A DNA stretch of 31,119 nucleotides from Candidatus Enterousia avistercoris (GTDB lineage: Bacteria; Pseudomonadota; Alphaproteobacteria; Rs-D84): NCBI GenBank assembly GCA_017694255.1, contig JADINC010000025.1, forward strand, positions 1 through 31,119, read 5' to 3'. Position 1 is the stretch's first letter. Each line of letters begins with the position of its first letter. This document shows positions 1-7,668 of the stretch, in pieces. The translations under genes and the position numbers were made by a program. The notes below the pieces were generated by a model. It saw nothing but the letters and a program-made list of their open reading frames with translations, did not search any database and was not told where the DNA came from.

Positions 1-20
1 CAACATTCATCCCCCCATTT

Positions 21-134
21 GCCGAAGATAAACCACCGTTTTTTTTCGGCATAAATGGAAGGAAGAAAATCGCGGAAATCTGGGGATTTTTATAAATAAA
101 GAATGCCGAATCTAAACGGTGGTTTATTTTCGGC
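21..134. repeat. Inverted pair of 32-base arms, possible MITE or regulatory hairpin
   Basis: Bases 21-52 and 103-134 are inverted copies differing at about four positions. Each arm is itself bounded by GCCGAA and TTCGGC and carries the core AAACCACCGTTT, whose outer four bases on each side are also palindromic. The 50-base gap is AT-rich and non-coding. The arrangement could be a small non-autonomous mobile element, a pair of protein-binding sites, or a long RNA hairpin. There is no open frame and no recognised transposon end. Confidence 0.6.
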
Positions 135-190
135 ATGAATTTTATTAAATTTTATGCGGATTCCCGCACCATTGCAAGGGAAAAATTTGT

Positions 191-220
191 ATTCAAAGTT
201 CAGAGTGCAAAGTGCAAATA
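191..220 (+). repeat. 30-base intergenic module, copy 1
   Basis: This stretch is matched in reverse orientation near 30865-30912, where the two halves are separated by about 15 extra bases. It sits next to a family-A repeat in both places, so the two modules seem to travel together. Confidence 0.5.
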
Positions 221-251
221 TTGTGTCGCTGCGCGACGGCATTAATATTTA

Positions 252-287
252 CTGGATTGCTTCGCTACGCTCGCAATGACAAAAAGG
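252..287 (+). repeat. Palindromic repeat family A, copy 1
   Basis: Begins CTGGATTGC and ends GCTCGCAATGACAAAAAGG. The ends match copies at 450-490 (reverse) and 30772-30814, while the middle varies. Repeats with GCAATGAC / GTCATTGC ends are familiar intergenic REP-like elements in alphaproteobacteria. Confidence 0.65.
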
Positions 288-302
288 ATGTAGTTCATAT
301 TA

Positions 303-334
303 CCTGGATCCCGGTGTCAAGCACCGGGATGACA
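303..334 (+). repeat. Palindromic repeat family B, copy 1
   Basis: A hairpin of the type CCCGGTG-TCAAG-CACCGGG flanked by CCTGGAT and ATGACA. It matches 530-561 closely and 385-415 in reverse. The stem bases differ between copies but pairing is kept, which suggests selection on the structure or mobility of a palindromic unit. Confidence 0.65.
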
Positions 335-384
335 CACTTTTCTTTTTTTCTAAAAACAATTACAAAATAAAAAACTTAAGAACT

Positions 385-415
385 TGTCATCCTGGGGCTT
401 GACCACGAGCCCCAG
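385..415 (-). repeat. Palindromic repeat family B, copy 2 (reverse)
   Basis: Reads TGTCATCCTGGGGCTTGACC and onward on the plus strand, so it is a family-B unit in the opposite direction. The inner stem is CTGGGGCT / AGCCCCAG. Confidence 0.6.
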
Positions 416-449
416 GTCATGAAAGTCCTGTGCGCCAGCACAGACAACC

Positions 450-490
450 TTTTGTCATTGCGAGGGAGCATCGCGACCGTGGCAATCCAG
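450..490 (-). repeat. Palindromic repeat family A, copy 2 (reverse)
   Basis: Reads TTTTGTCATTGCGAGGGAGC and onward, ending GGCAATCCAG. This is the reverse of the unit at 252-287, with a different middle. Confidence 0.65.
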
Positions 491-500
491 TGAATAATAA

Positions 501-522
501 AGTCGCGCGCATGCGCGCGACT
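501..522. repeat. Perfect 22-base palindrome
   Basis: AGTCGCGCGC followed by ATGCGCGCGACT reads identically on both strands. A degenerate relative starts at 30740 next to another family-A repeat. It could extrude as a hairpin. No protein is known to me for this site. Confidence 0.75.
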
Positions 523-529
523 CTATTTA

Positions 530-561
530 CCTGGGTCCCGTGGTCAAGCCACGGGATGACA
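530..561 (+). repeat. Palindromic repeat family B, copy 3, with a partial copy after it
   Basis: Stem CCCGTGG-TCAAG-CCACGGG with the family ends CCTGGGT and ATGACA. A shorter partial copy with the same ATGACAAGAAA tail follows at 585-606. Confidence 0.65.
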
Positions 562-668
562 AGAAAAGAGAACCATGTAGTACGGGGCCCGGGCCGCGGG
601 ATGACAAGAAAGAAGAACTGTGTAGTGCGGGCCACGGGTCCATAGGACTTGTCGCGCAGCTACACGCA

Positions 669-1406
669 TTACAATTCTGCCCAGGTGCATACAACAAACG
701 CATGCTCCGTATCGCCCGTACGAATACGGTGCCGACTGATCAGGCCATCAATTGCAACATCAACTTCTATCTGGGGGGTGTCGGGGTTGATTTCTTTTTT
801 AAAATTCAGCTCTATCCGTTTTAACTTATGCTGGTTTCGATATTGATAGCCAACGCTTTCTGTGGCCCATACCGCATAGACCGCATTATTTATATGCTGG
901 TTCACATCAATATCATCAAAACGGCATTTCATAATATGCGTCTTGGCTGGTTCAAATTCTGGGAATTTTACAAATGGCGCGTCCCAGGCGCGTTCTGGGA
1001 TTATTTCCCAATGTGGTAAATTGTCGTCCAGAACCAGTGGCCGACGACGCGCCATGTCAATCAAAACCCATTGCGATGTTGCACGCACCAGTAATCGACC
1101 ATCCGCACCACGTATCTGGAAATCACGCGTCGCACGCAAAGTGTCATGTGCCGATGGCCATGTGATGAATGATAATTCTTCGCCTTCGCGGGGGTCTTCG
1201 ATAATATCGACCAGGTAATGCGTTACAACCCACGCCATATTATGCGCCAGCAAATATGTACGCCCGCACCCCAAACGTTCCGCATGCGTATCAGCCACAC
1301 CCTGGAGTTCATTCATCAATATCAATGGACGAACATAGCCATAACGATCACACTGATATGCCTGGAGCACACGTTTTTCAATCAATTTTTCTGTCAATTT
1401 ATTCAC
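669..1406 (-). CDS. Acyl-ACP thioesterase (FatA/FatB-like, double hotdog)
   Basis: Likely hydrolyses acyl-ACP to release free fatty acid in the cytoplasm. The 245-residue protein fits the PF01643 family: an N-terminal hotdog half opening with RVLQAYQCDRYGYVR near residues 12-26, and a C-terminal half with the active-site-like segment NQHINNAVY (169-177). I chose the GTG at 1406, which overlaps the valS stop (GTGAATAA), because a start further upstream would only run through valS coding sequence. The eight-base overlap implies translational coupling to valS. Transcription runs into the repeat region with no obvious terminator. The family assignment is by motif and length, so another hotdog thioesterase subfamily is possible. 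Confidence 0.8.
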   Translation of the reverse strand: MNKLTEKLIEKRVLQAYQCDRYGYVRPLILMNELQGVADTHAERLGCGRTYLLAHNMAWVVTHYLVDIIEDPREGEELSFITWPSAHDTLRATRDFQIRGADGRLLVRATSQWVLIDMARRRPLVLDDNLPHWEIIPERAWDAPFVKFPEFEPAKTHIMKCRFDDIDVNQHINNAVYAVWATESVGYQYRNQHKLKRIELNFKKEINPDTPQIEVDVAIDGLISRHRIRTGDTEHAFVVCTWAEL

Positions 1407-3807
1407 CTTTGGCCTGGGGCGCGGCAACAACAAAATCAACCGAATTACCCAACACAATTTCATTCGCACGCGCGGCTGATTTTATAACACCATGCAATGC
1501 CATTGGCGTCGCAGACGGAATTGTTAATGTTTCCAACTTTGCACCATTGCCAACCTTGCGTTCAGTGCGCAAACCACGCACAGTATGCAGTATGTCCAGC
1601 GCAATCTGCATTTCAGACACGTCGGTATCGCGCGCCGCGTCAACAGATGGATACGCCGTTAAATGCAATGTTTGGCCACTTTCGTATGGCTGGTATATTT
1701 TTTGCCATAACTCTTCTGTTTGGAATGGTATAAATGGCGCGTACATGCCGATTACCGCACGCAGCACTTCGTACAACGTCCATTGCGCAGATAATTTCGA
1801 TTCCACACTGTATTTTTCTGGGGACCAGAATCTGTCCTTGATAAATTCCAGATACTGGTCGCAAAAGATTTCATAGAAAAATGTATCTATTGCCGCGCGC
1901 GAATTATAATTGTCGTACCGGTCCAGATATTTGCGCACGTCCGCAATCGATTTGTTCAATTCAGACAGCACCCACCGATCTTCGATAAAGCGATTTTCAA
2001 TCGCAACAGGCGCAGCCGTGGTCGGTTCAAAATCAGACAAGTTCATCAAAACATATTTCGACGCATTCCATAACTTGGTCAATAATTTAGAACCGCGTTT
2101 AACCTCGTCATCACTGTATCTGATATCCGTACCAATTGGCGCCGTTGCCACCCAATAACGCAATGCGTCTGCGCCAAATTTTTCAACCGTGGTTAATGGG
2201 TCGGTACCGTTGCCCTTGGTCTTGGACATTTTCTGGCCGCGCGCATCACGAACCAGTCCGTGGAAATTCACCGTTCTGAACGGCACATCACCCATCACGT
2301 ACATGCCCATCATTATCATACGCGCAACCCAGAAAAAGATTATATCCACACCAGTGTACAATAAATCTGTGGGATAATATTTTTTCAGTTCTGGTGTATC
2401 ATCAGGCCAGCCCAATGTAGAAAATGGCCACAGCGCAGACGAAAACCACGTGTCCAGCACATCGTTATCGCGGGTTAATTCTTTGCCACCAGACTGTTTG
2501 ATGGCGTCTGCTTCGCTCTCGGCGACATAGATGTTACCGTCCGCATCATACCATGCCGGTATCCGATGGCCCCACCACAACTGGCGCGAAATTGGCCATG
2601 GACGAATGTTCTTCATCCACGACATAAACAGATTATACCGATGTTCCGGCATAAATTTTATATCGCCATTTTCAACAACGCGTATTGCCGCGGTCGCCAA
2701 TTTTTCGGCATCAACAAACCACTGGTCTGTTAAATATGGTTCAACCACAACGCCACCACGTTCAGAATATGGGGTCGGTATCATTTTATCTTCGATTTTA
2801 ACCAACAGACCGGCCGCTTCAATATCTGCGACAATCTGTGCACGGGCGGCAAATCTGTCCATGCCGCGATACTTTTCTGGAACCACAGGATTATCGTTCA
2901 ATTTGGCATCTGGGGTCAAAATACAAACCGGGGTTAAATTATGACGCACCCCCACGTCCCAGTCATCAAAGTCATGCGCCGGTGTAATTTTCACCGCACC
3001 GGTACCCTTGTCTGGATCAGCGTGGGCGTCCGCAATAATTGGTATTTCAATATTCGTCAGTGGTATAATCGCTGTGCGGCCGATTAAATGTTTCAATCGT
3101 TCGTTTTCTGGATGCACCGCGATTGCCTGGTCACCGAACAGCGTTTCTGGCCGGGTTGTTGCAATCTCAACAACCCCGCCGCCAACCAGTGGATAATTAA
3201 AGTAATAAAATTTACCCTTTTCTTCGCGGGTTTCAACCTCTAAATCAGAAACAGATGTCTGTTGTTTTGGACACCAATTGACCAGGCGCTTGGCCCGATA
3301 AATCAGACCATCATTATACATTTTTACAAATAATTTAACAACCGCGCGCGACAGCCCATCATCCATTGTAAAGCGTTCGCGATGCCACACCGGGGTCACA
3401 CCCAATATATGCAATTGATTAATAATTTGACCGCCCTTGTCTGCCTTCCACGCCCAGGCGGTTTTTAATAATTCTTCTTTGGACAAAGAACGCGGATTTA
3501 TGCCGCGTTTTGACAAATCGCGTTCAACCAATAACTGGGTTGCAATAGACGCGTGATCGGTTCCTGGTTGCCATAATACATCATAGCCACACATGCGTTT
3601 ATACCGACAAATAATGTCTGTCAAAACATTGTCCAGTGCATGCCCCATATGCAAATTACCCGTAACATTTGGTGGCGGCATCATTACGCAAAATGGCGCC
3701 TTGTCAGATTTAACATCATTGTTCCAAAAATTGTTAGAATCCCAGAATTCCTGGATTCTGGATTCCATTTCACGCGTGTTTATATTTTTGCCCAGTTCTG
3801 ACTTCAT
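1399..3807 (-). CDS. valS: Valyl-tRNA synthetase
   Basis: Charges tRNA-Val in the cytoplasm. The 802-residue class I enzyme has the HIGH-type motif HMGH at 53-56 within PPPNVTGNLHMGHAL, an editing (CP1) domain around 200-350 that includes ATTRPETLFGD, and a KMSKT loop at 526-530 where KMSKS is usual. It stops soon after the anticodon-binding region, so the C-terminal coiled-coil arm of many bacterial ValS proteins (about 950 residues in E. coli) appears to be missing. The start is the ATG at 3807 because a GAGGG ribosome site lies just upstream; a longer open frame back to 3939 lacks family similarity. The thioesterase gene overlaps its stop. Confidence 0.96.
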   Translation of the reverse strand: MKSELGKNINTREMESRIQEFWDSNNFWNNDVKSDKAPFCVMMPPPNVTGNLHMGHALDNVLTDIICRYKRMCGYDVLWQPGTDHASIATQLLVERDLSKRGINPRSLSKEELLKTAWAWKADKGGQIINQLHILGVTPVWHRERFTMDDGLSRAVVKLFVKMYNDGLIYRAKRLVNWCPKQQTSVSDLEVETREEKGKFYYFNYPLVGGGVVEIATTRPETLFGDQAIAVHPENERLKHLIGRTAIIPLTNIEIPIIADAHADPDKGTGAVKITPAHDFDDWDVGVRHNLTPVCILTPDAKLNDNPVVPEKYRGMDRFAARAQIVADIEAAGLLVKIEDKMIPTPYSERGGVVVEPYLTDQWFVDAEKLATAAIRVVENGDIKFMPEHRYNLFMSWMKNIRPWPISRQLWWGHRIPAWYDADGNIYVAESEADAIKQSGGKELTRDNDVLDTWFSSALWPFSTLGWPDDTPELKKYYPTDLLYTGVDIIFFWVARMIMMGMYVMGDVPFRTVNFHGLVRDARGQKMSKTKGNGTDPLTTVEKFGADALRYWVATAPIGTDIRYSDDEVKRGSKLLTKLWNASKYVLMNLSDFEPTTAAPVAIENRFIEDRWVLSELNKSIADVRKYLDRYDNYNSRAAIDTFFYEIFCDQYLEFIKDRFWSPEKYSVESKLSAQWTLYEVLRAVIGMYAPFIPFQTEELWQKIYQPYESGQTLHLTAYPSVDAARDTDVSEMQIALDILHTVRGLRTERKVGNGAKLETLTIPSATPMALHGVIKSAARANEIVLGNSVDFVVAAPQAKGE

Positions 3808-3899
3808 AACTTTACCCTCAAATAAAAATACATATTGGGAAAATCCTAGCATATTAAAATAAAAATTCAAGCACACATATATATAATGGCTAAAAAATA

Positions 3900-3927
3900 T
3901 TGACAAAATGATATTACGTATTACACT
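3900..3927 (+). promoter_or_regulatory. Putative promoter for the small gene at 3964
   Basis: TTGACA at 3900-3905, a 16-base spacer, and TACACT at 3922-3927. This is a good -35 with a moderate -10, about 37 bases before the ATG. The interval to valS (3808-3963) is divergent, so valS must have its own promoter in the same stretch. Confidence 0.45.
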
Positions 3928-3963
3928 GTTGTTTAACAATCACAGACAAAGAAGCAGGAAAAC

Positions 3964-4320
3964 ATGACAGACGAACTGTTTAAAGATTTAAATTTATTAA
4001 TTAAACAAAATTGCATATCGGTGCAAAATTCACCAACAGAAACATCGTATATGATACCATATGAAAACGCGATGTTCTATCTGGATTGCCAGTTTTCGCA
4101 CACCACCGATACAAATCTGTATGCCCAATACGAATTATACTTTGAAGAATTTTTATTCGATTCTGAAAAATATCCGTTGCTGGGGGCAAAAAACAAAATT
4201 AATAATGACGCGAAAAAATTACATTATTTGGCGCGGCAATGTTCTTTGAAAATTATCAAACAAGAACAAGAAGCCCAGAAAATCGGAATGCTGAAAAACC
4301 TGGGGCGGGTCAGACAATAA
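3964..4320 (+). CDS. Hypothetical protein, 118 residues
   Basis: I do not recognise it. The protein is soluble-looking and mixed in charge, with aromatic residues in the middle (YELYFEEFLFDSEKYP near 56-71) and a basic, probably helical C-terminus. A GCAGGA ribosome site precedes the ATG and a TTGACA promoter lies upstream. It runs against the surrounding minus-strand genes, meeting the end of comF with a five-base gap and no terminator between them. Base composition resembles its neighbours. Its promoter and ribosome site make it a likely real gene. Confidence 0.65.
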   Translation: MTDELFKDLNLLIKQNCISVQNSPTETSYMIPYENAMFYLDCQFSHTTDTNLYAQYELYFEEFLFDSEKYPLLGAKNKINNDAKKLHYLARQCSLKIIKQEQEAQKIGMLKNLGRVRQ

Positions 4321-4325
4321 CATCA

Positions 4326-5078
4326 TCAGATTTCATGTACAACACGGCCAAATACCACGCCGTATACCGCCGTCGCACCAGCACGCGTCAACACACGATG
4401 CAATTCTGAAAACGTTGCGCCCGTGGTCATAACATCATCAACCAACAAAATCCGACGCCCACGAATGTTGTCTGGGGCAACGACAGAAAACACACCACGA
4501 ACATTTTCGGCGCGTTGCGCCGCATTTTTATGTCCCATGTTTGGACGATATTTTCGACGAACACTGTCTATATCCATCGGGACGCCAAAGGCACGCGCAA
4601 TTGGGCGCGCTAATAAAGTTGCCTGGTTATAACCACGATGAAACAAACGACGCCACGCCAATGGAACAGGCATAACAATATCTGGCGAAATATTTGTATC
4701 GCGCAGTGCCCATATCATTGCACGCGACATGAAATTTGCATTCAATGTGCGACCGGCATGTTTAAACGGCAAAATCGCACTGCGCGACGCTTCATCATAT
4801 ACACATGCCGCACGAATTAAATCCAGTGCACATCCGCCACTGGCACAAACTGGGCACATTGGCACCGGCCCTAAATCTAAATTTGCCGGGAACGGATATC
4901 CGCACCGTACACAACACGGATGACCAATCCAGTTAAATTCTGACCAACAATTGCCACATAATTCACCATGCATCGAAACCGGCATCGCACACAATGGACA
5001 TGACGCCGGAAATACAAAATCTGTGGAATGATGTATAACAGAATTTAATAAACCAGAAATACTATGAATAACATGCAT
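4326..5078 (-). CDS. comF: ComF family phosphoribosyltransferase-like protein
   Basis: A ComF/GntX-type protein, related to competence factors that help take up transforming DNA in other bacteria; its exact reaction is not established. The N-terminal zinc region has four cysteine pairs (about 27/30, 41/44, 56/59 and 75/78). The phosphoribosyltransferase domain follows, with the PRPP-binding motif ILLVDDVMTTGAT near 210-222. The ATG at 5078 overlaps the stop of the OmpA-like gene as TAATG, which implies coupled translation. A TTG two codons upstream is a less likely start. The length of 250 residues is normal for the family. Confidence 0.88.
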   Translation of the reverse strand: MHVIHSISGLLNSVIHHSTDFVFPASCPLCAMPVSMHGELCGNCWSEFNWIGHPCCVRCGYPFPANLDLGPVPMCPVCASGGCALDLIRAACVYDEASRSAILPFKHAGRTLNANFMSRAMIWALRDTNISPDIVMPVPLAWRRLFHRGYNQATLLARPIARAFGVPMDIDSVRRKYRPNMGHKNAAQRAENVRGVFSVVAPDNIRGRRILLVDDVMTTGATFSELHRVLTRAGATAVYGVVFGRVVHEI

Positions 5079-6463
5079 TACCAAGACATACTTCTGTACG
5101 TTTTTTTATTAACCGTATCACCAAATATATCACGTTGTTGGCGTGTTAATGTTTCATACTGATCCAATGATATCATGCGCAACACCAGACCTTCTTGGTC
5201 GCGCTGGGATAATACGGGCAATATACGCTGTTCTGTGATGCCGTTATCACGTAATACCTGTTCTACAATAGCCAGGCGACGCGCCGCCAATTTGCGATCA
5301 TCCGCATTTTTTGTCGCGCTTTGCGGGATAGACACCTGGACCGCGCGCGTTGGATTTTGCAACACAACCGACGCATAGGACGCCAATGTTTCATAATTTG
5401 CACGCGATAATGCAGAATCACCATTGCGGAAATTTATCTTTATTTCCAGTGTACGTATATTTCCTGTTTCAGATAAATCACGCGCCGATGTAAAGCCCGC
5501 CGCATTAGCAGTCATATCACTGGCCACATCAAACCGGTCATCAATCTGGAACGTCGAAAGATGTTTGTTTTCTGATAAAAATGTTTTTCTGAATGCACGA
5601 CGCAGTTCACTGGGGCTCATACTGGTCATATCATCACGAACAGATGCAATACGTGGGGATTCAGAACGCTGGACCGCGCGGACGACGACATCGTCATCCA
5701 TTGGGACAACCATACGCGATAAATTTATACCAGACGATGCGTCAACATCAGTATCATTTCTGGCAATATTTTTTAATTCTGGCGCTGCCGCAACCGGCGC
5801 AGACGGCCGTGCAACAACACTGCGCGCGACAACCCGACGTGTATCCGATGCGCGTGGTGATGCGTCAATATTTGCGCGCGCCGTATCGGCACGACGCTGG
5901 GCATCATTCATACGGGCAATTTGTTCATCCAGTTCAGACATGGATTTAACATCATTATTTGCCACAGTTGCCACACGCGGCGTCGCGGCCGTGGTACGTG
6001 GCGCGTCAAACAAACTTTCTTCTGGTAATTTGGCATCTGAACGTATCACAGAAAATTCAGATGGTTCCGGCAAACGCAACGGAACGTCCGCAGTAATATT
6101 ACCCGCACGTGCCCATAAATCCGAACTGGGGCGATTGGGTACCAACACATCCGCCGACGCAACAATCTGTTCACCATGATCAACCGACGCACGCGACACA
6201 GGGGCCGTTGCGACACGGTTGGCAATAGTATCACCATCCCCATATGCAACAGGTTTGGCCACATCAGAACGCTTTGCCCCGGCATCAGACATCATCGTCC
6301 CAGATGACGCATTTTTTGGTTTTACCGGCGCAACAATTGGTTCACCAAATGCCGCACGGGCAGATATACCGCCCGCAGACAGATTTACAACCGGCAACCG
6401 CGCGTCCGCCAATGCCGGAAAAACAACAAATACCGTGAATACAGATATTGCAATCCGACGCAT
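5078..6463 (-). CDS. Exported protein with divergent OmpA-like C-terminal domain
   Basis: The 461-residue protein starts with a clear signal peptide (MRRIAISVFTVFVVFPALADA). About 300 residues of low-complexity, Ala/Arg/Asp/Val/Ser-rich sequence follow and are probably disordered. The last 120 residues resemble an OmpA peptidoglycan-associating domain: a strand with NFRNGDSALSRANYETLASY, then DDRKLAARRLAIVEQVL, which corresponds to the LSxxRAxxV helix. The usual GHTD-type aspartate is replaced (VSIPQS), so peptidoglycan binding is uncertain. I moved the start to 6463 because AGGAAAGGAAAC precedes that ATG and the signal peptide begins there. A possible promoter, TTGCGT with an 18-base spacer and TATGAT, lies at 6486-6515. 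It is coupled to comF. Confidence 0.72.
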   Translation of the reverse strand: MRRIAISVFTVFVVFPALADARLPVVNLSAGGISARAAFGEPIVAPVKPKNASSGTMMSDAGAKRSDVAKPVAYGDGDTIANRVATAPVSRASVDHGEQIVASADVLVPNRPSSDLWARAGNITADVPLRLPEPSEFSVIRSDAKLPEESLFDAPRTTAATPRVATVANNDVKSMSELDEQIARMNDAQRRADTARANIDASPRASDTRRVVARSVVARPSAPVAAAPELKNIARNDTDVDASSGINLSRMVVPMDDDVVVRAVQRSESPRIASVRDDMTSMSPSELRRAFRKTFLSENKHLSTFQIDDRFDVASDMTANAAGFTSARDLSETGNIRTLEIKINFRNGDSALSRANYETLASYASVVLQNPTRAVQVSIPQSATKNADDRKLAARRLAIVEQVLRDNGITEQRILPVLSQRDQEGLVLRMISLDQYETLTRQQRDIFGDTVNKKTYRSMSW

Positions 6464-6535
6464 GTTTCCTTTCCTTCCTGGTATCATCATAGAACAAATG
6501 ACGAATCGCACGCAAGCGGAAAAATGCATAACATA

Positions 6536-7582
6536 TTATTTTGTTATTTCATCACAAATAATTTGCACCGCATTATTTGGAACCAATGACTTTTTTGCCA
6601 TCTTTTCCAGACGTAATGGGTTATCAAATAATTCGGACAATGTTGCCGCCAACCAACGTGGTGTGAATTTTTCTTGGGGCACGGCGAACCCGCCACCCAG
6701 TCGGGCAAAACTGGCGGCGTTAGCCGCCTGGTCTGGGTTAATATTTAACGGCACCAATATCGCCGGACGTCCAATTGTTTCCAGTTCTATAACTGTGCTG
6801 GCACCACTGCGCCCGATTACTAAATCAGAATTTACAATTGTATCGGCCATATCATGAATAAACGACAAAACATTCGCACGAATCTTATTATCTGCATAAA
6901 ACTTTTGCAGACGCGCAACATTTTCTGGACGTGTTTGATGTGTTATAAATATCTTTTTATTTTTCATCTGTAATACTGCCGCCGGGACAACATCGTCTAA
7001 AATCTGGGCCCCCAGCGATCCGCCGGTTATCAACACCCGCCCAGCGTTTGGTAATGGCGCACCCGCCGCAGATAAAAATTCATGCCGTACCGGCAATCCA
7101 GTATAAACAACACGCGCAGCTGAATTTTTCGGAATGCCGTCAACGTTTGGAAAACTGGTCATCAATGTTTTAACCCAGCGCATTGTAAAGCGATTTGCAC
7201 GACCAATGGCTGCGTTCTGTTCATGCAAATATGTCGGGATATGCCATATATGCGCCGCAAATACAGGCGCCACAGATGCATACCCACCGAACGCAACCAC
7301 ACAATCTGGACGCGAAAAGACAAATCGCAGAGTTAGCCACATGGCGGATATCGCAATCTTGGACAATGCGAACAATTGATGCATACGACTTTTTGCACCA
7401 ACCCCCGACGCCCATACACTGATAATGCGCACACCACGTGGCGCACCATCTGCAACCATTTTTCGAACCCGCCCATCGCGCGATATTACAACATGATGAC
7501 CGCGCGCGACCAATTCAGACGCCACACTTAGTGCCGGGAAAACATGCCCCCCCGTTCCACCAGTCGCAATCCAGATTTTCAT
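6536..7582 (-). CDS. murG: UDP-GlcNAc:undecaprenyl-PP-MurNAc-pentapeptide GlcNAc transferase
   Basis: Converts lipid I to lipid II on the inner face of the inner membrane. The 348-residue GT-B enzyme shows GGTGGHVFPAL (8-18), HEQNAAIGRANR (120-131), TGGSLGAQ (186-193) and the UDP-GlcNAc-binding region GRSGASTVIELETIGRP. The donor-site segment NINPDQAANA stands where many MurG proteins have a longer DDHQxxNA form. The start at 7582 follows an AAGGGGA ribosome site; an upstream start at 7609 lacks family similarity. It is separated from ftsW by a gene on the other strand, so it seems to have its own promoter (7626-7653). Confidence 0.97.
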   Translation of the reverse strand: MKIWIATGGTGGHVFPALSVASELVARGHHVVISRDGRVRKMVADGAPRGVRIISVWASGVGAKSRMHQLFALSKIAISAMWLTLRFVFSRPDCVVAFGGYASVAPVFAAHIWHIPTYLHEQNAAIGRANRFTMRWVKTLMTSFPNVDGIPKNSAARVVYTGLPVRHEFLSAAGAPLPNAGRVLITGGSLGAQILDDVVPAAVLQMKNKKIFITHQTRPENVARLQKFYADNKIRANVLSFIHDMADTIVNSDLVIGRSGASTVIELETIGRPAILVPLNINPDQAANAASFARLGGGFAVPQEKFTPRWLAATLSELFDNPLRLEKMAKKSLVPNNAVQIICDEITK

Positions 7583-7625
7583 AGAAAATTCCCCTTGGTT
7601 ATGATACAATGATAATTAATTATAA

Positions 7626-7653
7626 AGTATATCACTGTAATCAAATATTGCAA
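7626..7653 (-). promoter_or_regulatory. Putative murG promoter
   Basis: On the minus strand TTGCAA (7648-7653), a 16-base spacer, and TATACT (7626-7631) preceded by TGA, giving the extended -10 TGATATACT seen elsewhere in the window. The 11-mer TTACAGTGATA inside it also occurs upstream of ftsW. Confidence 0.45.
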
Positions 7654-7668
7654 CACAGGAGTCTTGTT

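Larger units (their letters stand above)
1..668. other. Gene-free, repeat-rich intergenic region
   Basis: I see no credible gene here; the short open frames run through palindromic repeats. The stretch contains an inverted pair of 32-base arms at 21-134, a 30-base module at 191-220 that recurs near the other end of the window, two families of palindromic repeats (252-490 and 303-606) and a perfect 22-base palindrome at 501-522. The upstream gene lies outside the window. The thioesterase gene runs into this region from the right, and I find no clear poly-T terminator for it. Confidence 0.7.

Noticed and set aside
191..606. CRISPR array
   Set aside because: Repeats are in mixed orientation with irregular spacing, variable stems and no equal-length spacers, and there are no cas genes.
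417..846. Short open frames of 60-95 codons on both strands near the left end
   Set aside because: They run through the palindromic repeats or antisense to the thioesterase gene and their translations are low-complexity mirrors of the repeats. No ribosome site or family similarity supports them.
1407..1469. Upstream start for the thioesterase
   Set aside because: The extra residues translate part of valS in another frame and look like a hydrophobic shadow; the GTG at 1406 overlaps the valS stop in a classic coupling arrangement.
5424..6179. 251-codon plus-strand frame opposite the OmpA-like gene
   Set aside because: The minus-strand frame has a signal peptide, ribosome site and OmpA-like domain. 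The opposite frame is Ala/Ser/Arg-rich with no recognisable domain.
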